This document shows positions 49,601-57,900 of a stretch of 64,000 nt of DNA, piece by piece. The notes under the pieces are model-generated. The model had not been told where the DNA came from, ran no database searches, and saw only the letters and a list, made by a program, of their open reading frames with translations. Source of the stretch: Patiria pectinifera (Eukaryota > Echinodermata > Asteroidea > Valvatida > Asterinidae); contig CM057149.1 of NCBI GenBank assembly GCA_029964075.1, positions 36,476,900 to 36,540,899 of the forward strand, read 5' to 3'. Numbering within the stretch: the first letter of the stretch is position 1; every line of letters begins with the position of its first letter. Both the position numbers and the translations under genes were made by a program.

Positions 49601-52600
49601 TCCTGTCCCCTCCTGCCAGCCAGACCTCTAGGGATCAGGGTTAGTTGAGGGGGGGGGGTGGAATAGGGGTTATTTACCTGTATGGAGTTTTCAGGATCAG
49701 TGTTGAGGGGTTGTATCCATGAGACCATTGTGGACTTCCTGTCCCCTCCAGCTAGCCAGACCTCTAGGGATCGGGGTAAGTTGAAGGGGGGAGGGGTGGA
49801 ATAGGGGTTATTTACCTGTATGGAGTTTTCAGGATCAGTGTTGAGGGGTTGTATCCACGAGACCATTGTGGACTTCTTGTCCCCTCCTGCCAGCCAGACC
49901 TCCTGGCAGTCATCTCCGTCCGACTGATAAACCTGAACAGGTAGCAACATAGAGGAATCACACTTGACGTTTTAATATTAATGTAATGCTTAAAAGAGCA
50001 CTTTACATGTCTCAAAGCTCTTTAGAATTAGTCATCAGCGGGATTCCCACAGAATACTTGAAATGAAATTCAATGACTTTTCCGGGACAAAATTAGAGCT
50101 TTCCGTGACCAATTCCTATCCTGTTTTGGCATCTTAGAAGCCTGTTGTTTTGGAAGCAAGGGACCCACTACCACTGAGCACCACAAAAGCATCACAATGG
50201 TGAACTGAAAATGCTACAAGTATAGATCAGACATGCGTAAACAGGAAGTATAGTAAACTGGAATGCAAACTGGAAGACTGCCATAGCCAAGTATTGCACA
50301 TCACCGTGACTTTTTTCTTGAGAAAATCAACTTCCCATGACTCCTTGTAAATATTAAAATCACATGAGATCCTCAAGATGATCCGCTCTCTACCCTCATG
50401 AGTACCAAACCTGTTGTGGTGTAAAGTGTCTTACATTTTATCTGCACTCGTGAGCCCGAGTTTGTAAGTTTAAGCCCACTAAAGCAAGCTTTTGAAAAAC
50501 AAAAACAATTTCTCACAAGCACTTAAATGTCTGAGTACACAGTGTTTATAACATCACATCGGCGACGAGCAAAAAACCCAATATTAAAATCATGGGTACC
50601 ATTCCTGTTAAAGGGAATGTACAACATTTGCTTTTGCTGCAATTTTCAAATGAAATTTGGAGGATTACAATGTTATAGCAAATATTGTTGAACTGACTTG
50701 TTTCACAATTTGGGCTAGTAGATGCTGGAAAAACCAAGAAAACCTATCATGTTCTTGTAGTCTGGTTCCCTGACCCCAGTTAAGATGAAACGGAACAATT
50801 TATAGACTTTGGGGAACTGTTATGTCAGCGAATCAGTCTAGCTGGCTTGTACCTCTTCACAGGTGTGTAATCAATTGCAAACAAAACACGGAATAACTAA
50901 TTATGAAAAATTAATAGCAGTTTTTGAAAAAAGCCACTTTTCTCCAACGCTGGTCGGCCGACCAGCGTTGGAACTTGGAAAAAAAATCCCATTTTTCTTG
51001 AAAATTTCAGCACACCAGGAGCCACGATTTTACAGGATGCTTTAGACTGTCATTCCCTAACAATCCAGTAAGGTATTTTGTGATAATTTGCTCATTTCGT
51101 TTTGTGATGTTTGCAAATGTTGTATCTTCCCTTTAAGGCAGAGTTGGTCACTGTTCAAATTGATGTCCTTACCCGCACTGCCATACATTCCACGCAGCCA
51201 TCCATGAGTAGTGGATACTCCCTCTTGAGACACAGTAACTCAGCAGAACTCAACCAATTGAAGACTTGCTCCGACTATGCACACACAAAATGAAACCGCG
51301 TCAAAAATCACAGCTTAGATGACTCCTGAAGTTCTAACCTACGACCCCAATTTCTTACCCTTGCTGTATGCTTACACCAGTGTTATCAAGGGCCCGTTTG
51401 TCTCCATTCATGTAGTTTATTTTTTCGATGATCATTCTGTTTCATACTACATTCACTATCCGGTTCGTTAGTGTGACGTCAGTTCAGTTTAAACCTGGCC
51501 CACTGGCTATTAAGTTGCATTGGAACCATTGGAACCAGAAGCTATTACGCAACTTGAGTGTTTATCCAATGGGCGCTAGTAATCAGTGGTGCACGCATGT
51601 ATGCCGTTTTTACTAATGAACCGGATAAAATATTTCTAATTAACAACAACAACAATTTGGTGCTTATATAGCACTTTATACCAAAGGTCTCAAAGCGCTT
51701 CACAATTATAACCCGTTGTAAAGTCATAAGACCAGTTCTGCAGCAGCTCGAGATCAGAGCATTTTGGTCTCTACCTTCACAGGTACCCATTTATACTCCA
51801 AAGTAGAGAGAGGCAATTGTAGTAAAGTGTCTTGCCCAAGAACACAAGCACCATACTCCCCGTCAGGTTCGAACCCACATACCACGGCACACGAGTCAAA
51901 CACCGTAACCACTGGCCAGTTCTCTTAACATTTCACAAGCACAATTGAACATTTACAAGTCCACATGATATTTTTATCTTTACCAAAAAAATAGTTATAC
52001 AAAAAAAATCACAAGTAGGTTGATATATATTTTTTTTTCTGTATTAGCCTGTGCTGTCCTTTCCAAACCCTAGTCTTAATTCAAAACTGGAATTGCTTTT
52101 TTGGTCTCCTATGCAGCCGTGCTGCTGGTGCCTGGCAAGTGCAGTCGAGCCAGCCGCGGCAGTACAGGTTGCTATCAACAAGATGAAACAAATGAAGTCT
52201 TGGGAGTTTTTCACTCAGAACTCGTGGAAATCGGTGCATACCTGAAGCATTTGCATTAGCTTGAATATAGCAAGTTAGTTTTTTTTTCGGAATTTCTCGG
52301 GTCTGAGCGCCAACGTTCCTGAGACTAGACTTGATTCATCTTGTTGACAGTGCCCTCTACTGGCTGGACAGCGTTTGCCAGGGATTGGGACCAGTAGAAC
52401 AAAATCAAATCCAGTATTGAAGTAATGCTACCAAAAACCTGGGCCCTTGTGGCATTTATTATTTAGCATCCCTTGTAATTCAGAATACTACAAGTGTTGA
52501 GTAGACAGGGCAGGGACTCACGGTAGGCCTGTGCTGCGGCACATGCTCCAAGCAGTAGTCAATGAGTTCTTGTAGATCTGGCCAAGGTGCAATGCCGCTG

Positions 52601-52626
52601 TGGGTTAGTGGCGGCAACTGACGACC
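40611..52626 (-). CDS. LRRK2: LRRK2-like Roco kinase, 3' part (end of kinase + WD40)
   Basis: Minus-strand exons in transcript order: 52522-52626, 51173-51274, 49816-49932, 47940-48118, 47721-47799, 46255-46436, 45154-45285, 44071-44258, 42051-42128, then probably 40611-40862. The first encodes the end of the kinase C-lobe (SGIAPWPDLQELIDYCLE, HRPT). The next joins as SEQVFNWLSSAELLCLKR, close to the human LRRK2 kinase-WD40 junction. Later exons give WD40 blades such as YSMVIGTQCGELCVCDL, LVFAGLANGKLAIYK, SIIEIWDVSRRK and VALWVGTAGGHLIVID. Splice phases agree through exon 42051-42128; the last exon does not fit in phase, so a small exon or an indel is missing. The WD40 domain of LRRK2 mediates dimerisation and membrane or microtubule association. 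ROC-COR and most of the kinase lie upstream of 52626 and are absent: the gap and a P450 copy follow instead. LRRK2 is preferred to LRRK1 because of the APWP and SAELLCL junction residues. Confidence 0.85.
41500..41864. mobile_element. foldback element carrying tRNA-like sequence, copy 1
   Basis: The outer arms AAATCAAATTAGGTTTAGCC ... TATAAACACTGTATACTCAG and their complement at 41810-41864 enclose a tRNA-like module on the plus strand: TTAGCTCAGTGGTCAGG as box A and GGGTTCAAGTCCCACC as box B. The left arm carries the antisense of the same tRNA 3' half (GGTGGGACTCGAACCCATAA). A shorter copy is at 48144-48389. It lies in the intron between the last two LRRK2-like exons. Confidence 0.7.
43704..43913. 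mobile_element. foldback MITE (GCTTAGCACAAAA family)
   Basis: The arms GCTAAGCACAAAAATTTGC ... GGCTTATAAAAGCAAGTTAC and their complement (GTAACCTGCTTTTATAAGCC ... AATTTTTTGTGCTCAGC) flank a spacer of about 80 bp. Each arm repeats the word TTGCTTAGCACAAAA. It lies in an LRRK2-like intron and has no coding capacity. Confidence 0.75.
44330..44440 (-). mobile_element. tRNA-like SINE head
   Basis: On the minus strand AGAGTGGTCTAATGGCTAAG (box-A-like) is followed by GGTTGTGGTTCGAGTCCCAC (box B). This is a Pol III promoter arrangement without a clean acceptor stem, so it is a SINE head rather than a tRNA gene. Confidence 0.55.
44480..44560 (+). mobile_element. partial tRNA-like SINE fragment
   Basis: AGCACTGGTTAGTTTCAT and TCTAGGTTCAAACCCCACTT resemble box A and box B on the plus strand, at a reasonable spacing. 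Short and diverged; boundaries uncertain. Confidence 0.35.
44690..44785 (+). mobile_element. tRNA-derived SINE with T/A-rich tail
   Basis: GACAGCTCAGTCTGTAGAGC (box A region) is followed by ATGGGTTCAAAACCTGCTC (box B) and then a T-run. The order and spacing match a tRNA-derived SINE in sense orientation within an LRRK2-like intron. Confidence 0.55.
45018..45066. repeat. 12-bp x 4 minisatellite
   Basis: GAGACTGGACTT is repeated four times without interruption, about 90 bp downstream (in transcript sense) of LRRK2-like exon 45154-45285. Related words (GACTGGAC, GGACTTGTGATAGACTCGAC) occur near 38250-38300. Confidence 0.85.
46411..46785. repeat. 88-90-bp tandem array duplicating an exon's acceptor junction
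   Basis: Units start at 46411, 46500, 46588, 46676 and 46766 (last partial). Each contains a copy of the first ~26 bp of LRRK2-like exon 46255-46436 with its upstream CTAG acceptor, followed by intron words GGGAGTTTGGATAAAATAAA and AATCAACCACGGTTACTAGG. The first unit is the real exon edge; the others are intronic copies with preserved CTAG and near-identical exon-derived sequence. Confidence 0.85.
46880..47545. mobile_element. TA-flanked non-autonomous transposon with ~150-bp TIRs
   Basis: The ends read TACAGGGTGAGTCAAAAAAG and the complementary CTTTTTTTTTTACTCACCCTGTA. Complementarity extends inward for roughly 150 bp, including GGAACCCAAACCCCAAA, AGCTACTTTTAGATGAAAAA and TTGCTCAATCCGTTCAAAG with their partners. 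The flanking TA suits Tc1/mariner-type insertion. The interior (~350 bp) has no transposase frame. It lies in the intron between exons 47721-47799 and 46255-46436. Confidence 0.75.
48144..48389. mobile_element. foldback element with tRNA-like sequence, copy 2
   Basis: Related to 41500-41864 and sharing AAGATGGAATTTTTG, AAATCAAATTAGGTTTTG and TATAAACACTGTATACTCAG with complementary right arms. The centre is shortened and keeps only the antisense tRNA 3' part (GGTGGGACTCGAACCCACGA). A weaker relic of the right arm is visible near 50510-50580. Confidence 0.7.
48458..49932 (-). repeat. tandem array of copies of an LRRK2-like WD40 exon
   Basis: The authentic 117-bp exon (49816-49932) is followed in the transcript direction by five good copies of its last ~86 bp, at 49678-49763, 49542-49627, 49411-49496, 49273-49358 and 49142-49227. 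Diverged copies lie at about 49017-49060 and 48458-48505. The period is ~131-138 bp, with G-rich spacers (on the plus strand). Each good copy keeps the coding text (VWLAGGD, STMVSWIQPLNTDPENSIQ) and the donor CAG|GTAAATAA. Each also has an upstream CCCTAGAG that could act as an acceptor; from that AG the copy is 84 bp, exactly 28 codons and phase 0 at both ends. Confidence 0.9.
50608..51136. mobile_element. TTAA-flanked MITE, copy 2
   Basis: Full-length relative of 4722-5226 in the same orientation. It starts TTAAAGGGAATGTACAACAT and ends ATGTTGTATCTTCCCTTTAA. Its centre holds a perfect 30-bp palindrome (50943-50972) whose left half reads TCCAACGCTGGTCGG. It ends only 36 bp from the splice-donor end of LRRK2-like exon 51173-51274. 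Confidence 0.75.
51642..51920 (-). mobile_element. tRNA-derived SINE, full-length
   Basis: On the minus strand: a head with CCAGTGGTTACGGTGTTTGA and GGGTTCGAACCTGACGGG, a body with CTTGGGCAAGACACTTTAC and GGGTACCTGTGAAGGT, then GTGAAGCGCTTTGAGACC and a (TTG)n tail. Same family as 31326-31600. It sits in the LRRK2-like intron between exons 52522-52626 and 51173-51274. Confidence 0.75.
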
Positions 52627-53428
52627 CTGGGGAAATGCAAAGAGCCAAGAAGACTACAAATGAAAACAATAGTTTCAACGGAATGGAGCGTGCAAGTTGG
52701 TCCAAAAACCAAGATTTTATGAGAATACAGCACATCCGGGCACCATGTATAGGAGCTACAACGTGTGTAACGTCCTATTGTTTTGCATTTATGTCGTGTC
52801 TTGACTGGGCCAATCCAATCAAGGGTAATAATTGGGTATTTTGAAAGAAAAGAAAGCATTCCAATTTACAACGTATTGAAAATATTGCAAATTGCAGACC
52901 AGCCTAAAATTGAAATTGTTGACCTCAACCTCAAATTTAATCAATCAAGCAGGTAACAGATGGGTAAATTTAAACACAGGAGTCTGTGACTAGACTATGT
53001 TTGGTACCAAGACGTTCACATCAAAAATGATCATGGACTGGCGAGACTTGCACGCTCTATAAAACAAACTATTCTAAAATCGTTAAATATATGTGATATG
53101 TTCTGTCAAAACAAACTCTTCAAAGCAGCTGTTGGTATTTAAAATGTTGTTGAAAATATAGATCTTCTTTTTTTACACAAAGGGTTTAATTTTCCAATAT
53201 GTTCTTTCCTTGTCATCATCATCATGCCCATTTGGAGTTAATAAAATCACAAAGTTGAAAACTGAGAAATTTTGTGTTAAAGCTTCAATTTTATCCATGT
53301 TCAGATTGCAACATGGAACTAATGTTTCTTTTTTTCAATAACCAGGAATTATGTGTCCAAGAAATGAGTAAACAGAATACTAATTTTCAAAAAACGAGAC
53401 CAAAAAACCCCCCCAAAAAAACATTTTT
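52627..53428. other. LRRK2-like intron running into the gap
   Basis: No further LRRK2-like exon is recognised on the minus strand between the kinase-end exon and the gap. The sequence is AT-rich and ends in an A/C-rich stretch (CCCCCCCAAAAAAAC) just before the Ns, a difficult sequence for many platforms. Confidence 0.5.
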
Positions 53429-53928
53429 NNNNNNNNNNNNNNNNNNNNNNNNNNNNNNNNNNNNNNNNNNNNNNNNNNNNNNNNNNNNNNNNNNNNNNNN
53501 NNNNNNNNNNNNNNNNNNNNNNNNNNNNNNNNNNNNNNNNNNNNNNNNNNNNNNNNNNNNNNNNNNNNNNNNNNNNNNNNNNNNNNNNNNNNNNNNNNNN
53601 NNNNNNNNNNNNNNNNNNNNNNNNNNNNNNNNNNNNNNNNNNNNNNNNNNNNNNNNNNNNNNNNNNNNNNNNNNNNNNNNNNNNNNNNNNNNNNNNNNNN
53701 NNNNNNNNNNNNNNNNNNNNNNNNNNNNNNNNNNNNNNNNNNNNNNNNNNNNNNNNNNNNNNNNNNNNNNNNNNNNNNNNNNNNNNNNNNNNNNNNNNNN
53801 NNNNNNNNNNNNNNNNNNNNNNNNNNNNNNNNNNNNNNNNNNNNNNNNNNNNNNNNNNNNNNNNNNNNNNNNNNNNNNNNNNNNNNNNNNNNNNNNNNNN
53901 NNNNNNNNNNNNNNNNNNNNNNNNNNNN
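53429..53928. other. assembly gap of 500 N
   Basis: Exactly 500 Ns, which suggests a default or rounded scaffold gap. It separates the LRRK2-like fragment from the second copy of the CYP4 segment and hides CYP4 copy 2 exon 1. Confidence 0.99.
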
Positions 53929-54531
53929 ACAAAATGAACGTACATGTACATTGGCCTATTCAGAGATAAATATAAATAACGCCAAGTTGGACTCTGTTGG
54001 CGATCCAGCACTGGGACAACTAAAAATTATGCACTGTTGGATTCTGTTGGATTGAGCAGGAAGTAAACATTGGACCCTGTTGGATTTAGCAGGGTATTCC
54101 TTTTTTATGTGGAAATAAAGTCCAAAGTTGATTGATTGATTGATTGATTGATGAATCCTTAGGGGGTTAGCTGGATATGCACATGGATGTTCGTGTACTA
54201 TAGAACTACATCTACATGATGCAGACAATATTGGTCAACTTGATATTTAGATTTAGTGTTAGGCCTATGCCTAATTGTATTTACATGTCCAATTAATTTC
54301 TTCCATTGCCCCTGACCTTTCCTGCTGCAGTTATTTTTTTTATGCTGGTACGATATTTTGTAAAGTATTCACTCGTTCATTCTTTGTGCAATTTTCTCGA
54401 TAAGCTATTGATTTGTATTTGATTTAAATTTTGAAGACAAAAGTAGACTATACCACATTACACAAGGTGGACCATTCCGTAGATCTGTCAGCATGACAGT
54501 TTAATTGTGAAAGCACTGAGGTATCCTGTGC

Positions 54532-54593
54532 ACTTCTAGAATTAGAAGGCGCCTCTCGTTAGCTAACGAGAGGCGCCTTCTAATTCTAGAAGT
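54532..54593. repeat. perfect 62-bp palindrome
   Basis: Arms of 31 bp with no spacer, perfect, starting ACTTCTAGAATTAGAAGGC. Counterpart of 27000-27061, which has one mismatch. Confidence 0.9.
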
Positions 54594-54914
54594 AGCCTAT
54601 ATCCCTTGGTGTTTGACACAGATTTGCAAAAGTTGGACTGCCATTTTTTTTAAGTCCGATTTTTTTATTATTATTAATTTTTTTTGGGGGGGGGTTGTTT
54701 GGTTGAATCAACTCGACATTTTTTTTTTTTACAGTTTTACCTTGTTGATGTACAAAACATCTATTCGGATCACTGAGCCGCATGACATAATCTTATAAGT
54801 GGCATGTGAACCCGGCCTGGTATATCATTAGAATTGTCGAAGACGTTAGGTCTGAGTCTGAGAATCCCTTAAGATATGTATATCAAATTAACCATTGTTG
54901 TTACTGTTTTGCAG

Positions 54915-57900
54915 AACCCGATGAGAGATCCAAAGATACGAGCAGCCGGTTCCGAGGAAGGGTTGAGAGTTTGGCGGGAAATGACAGCTAAATTCCCGCG
55001 CGGCTACCGCTGGTTCCACGGAGCTTTGGGCATGAGTGTGGTGGCCAACCATCCCGATATAATGCGGGCAGTTATGAAGGGAAGCGGTAGGTGGATGATA
55101 ACAAGTTGAGGCAAGGCTAATTCTGTATAGTAATGCTTGTCCAAGAGTGGCCATTCACTGGAAGCCTTACAATATATCTGAATTGTTTCATTGGGCCAGA
55201 TTTAGCCCATTCATTGGCATTACGGGGTATCCTATACGATAGCACTGCTCGGTTCTGTCCACCAAATGTACAAGCACTCGAAGTCACAAGTGCAGTCCAG
55301 GAAACAAAAACAAAAAACCCTCAGTTTTTCCTGTTGGGTTCTTATTAGTTGTTACGACCGTTTGATCATCTTGCCTCTTTTGTTGCCGAATTAGAAACAG
55401 GTTTTGATGATCCACCAACTCCAAACTTCAATTCATTTCAGATCCGAAGCCTTTCTTGAAATTTATGCCTAGCTACAGTTTTCTTCTGCCTTGGCTGGGG
55501 TATGGCCTGCTTCTTGCTAGTGGAGATACCTGGTTTCGCAATCGCCGCCTCATTACCCACGCATTCCACTTTGATATCCTCAAGACCTACATGACAATCT
55601 ACAACAAAGCCACCGACATCTTGCTGGTGAATATCAACATTATGTACATGTTGTCTCTAAGCATAATACTGGGTCCCAAGATTAACAGAAGTTTGTACGA
55701 ATTCTGCAAACCATTTTAAAGCTCATTATTTCGGGTAAACGCAAGCTTCCTAAAAAGTTCCATCAAGATTTTGGCCTAACCATTTGCCGGAATGGTAGGT
55801 ATCAGCACCTTTAAGGTTTTTAATGTAAAATGGGATTTAATATCTCCAATATATTCTTCCGTATTTATTCTGTTGCCTACAGAACAAGATGAGTGAATGT
55901 GCAGCAAGTGGTGAAAGTTTTGTGGTGACAAAGAACGTCAGTCTGTGTACGTTGGATATCTTGCTCAAGTGCGCTTGTTCTTATGAATCCGGCTGCCAAA
56001 TAAGCGGGTACGTGTATCATGCATCCTCGCTATTACCGGGACCAGCTTACTTCGTATAGATGCCCTGGCTAAATCTGTTTAACAGCTCAATGGAGGAAAG
56101 CGAGGCTGAGTCTTTACTATTTTTGACACTCATCGTCGGGCCAATCAAGATCCTTCTGCGTAGGCTTGTGAAGATATACGCACTGAATATCTCAAGTCTG
56201 GAATTACAGGGTCGACTCGTTTAGCTAATACAAAAGCACTTTTCAGGAAAGCACTTTTCAGGACTATACTGGAGTCGCGTCGCTATTTTTGGATTTCCGG
56301 GTAGGGAGGCCGTAATTCAGTCAGCGATTTGATTGGTCAGAATATATGTCAGATTATATTTGGAAAGTGTTCATTAATAATAAATTTCCATTATACATAT
56401 ATCGGCCATTTGATTGAATCATCTCCAGAATGCAACTCATTGGCCAATGCATTTTATCACATCGCAAACATTTGAAGAGAGGCATGCCTCAGGCAGTAAT
56501 AGATTAGTGGACAACCGAGCTCCAGGTTGTTTATTTGTTTTTAAATTGAAACATAAGTTATGATTTCTCAGTAATTTTCATGATTTCATGATTTTGGAAC
56601 ATAATCTTACATGATTTGTTTGCAGAGATCGGAGTCACCCGTACGTTACTGCGGTGAATGCAATCATCCTCGCCAACAGAGATCGTGTTTTTGTAAGTAT
56701 AGGCCTGCTTTCCCTCTCAAAAATAGACATTGGCTTTCACTGAGAGGAAATACTAACTAATAAATGTGTGTATATATGAAGTCAGAACATATAGAATGAT
56801 GTTTAACAGGTAAACGACGTTTTGGTATTTCTCCTTGCAAGTTCTGGTCAAGTCAGATAACTTGATTCAGCTTGGTGTGTCTGTAACATAATAATTGGAC
56901 GTTATGCTATAGAGGTGAGTAAAAAAACGAACCTAATGACAGGACCAATTTTCGAATGAAGTTTTACCTGTAGCACTTTCAAAATCTATGAAGAAAGCCC
57001 AATCAATGAGCTCTCATTTAGCTACAAGAATCATTCAAATCACTAATGTACTTTTCAAATTGCGGAATTTCGAACGCACAGATTGTTTTAAACTTCTGTC
57101 CACGGATCACAAAAAAAGTAAGTGTTCTTTCAGCAAAACGAAAACAAGTCACTAACATCCCAATAAGAATTGTTTTAGTTTTGCTGAAAGAACACTTGTG
57201 ATCCGTGGACAGATTTTCAAACGGTATTTATGTTCAACATTCCGTTAACTTGAAAAGTACACAAGTGTTTTCAATGATTCTTTTACTAAAAGAAAGCTTA
57301 ATGCGTGGGCTTTCATATCCTAGATTTTGAAAGTGCTACATGCACGTCTTCATTAATTAATTTGTCCTGCCAGTTCGGTGTCCTTTTTTTTAACCGCCAT
57401 GTATAGCAGCTTTTATGGGTGGACAGGTTATGACGTGGAACAAGGGATTACCTGGGATAACAGTAACTCCAAAGATCTGAAATCAAGTCTTCTTGTCCAA
57501 ATCTTATGGGACATTTCAAAGAAAAAGTTGTTCCAAACAGTAATAACAAAAGAATAGAACGTCACAGGCCTCGAAAAAATGTGTGCATCATTCACAGACT
57601 TATGACATCAAGAGAAGGATAGAAAACAAGAATTAATGAGTTGATCTAGGAAGCGACTAAAGGTTTTTGAATTTTGTGGAAAAGAATGTTTATGTTCATG
57701 CGTTGGTGACGCAATCTTTGATGTTGCGTATTTTCCTTTCTTGGCTACGTGTAGAGTTTCGCCCTTTGTCTTTCAATTACAACAGAATTTTTAACCGATC
57801 CATTTCCCCCCCCCCTCCTCTTTCCTTTTTCTGTAGCCCCCCTTATCTTTTTCCAGATTTTTTATTCCAGAGGGGTTCAGTAGGAAAGATTTTCATAAAA

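Noticed and set aside
48960-49932. Regular repeats that could be mistaken for a CRISPR array
   Set aside because: The ~131-138-bp units are copies of a coding exon, the spacers are low-complexity G-rich intron sequence, and the context is eukaryotic.
53274-54011. Long open frames on both strands of 180-231 codons
   Set aside because: They consist almost entirely of the 500 Ns.
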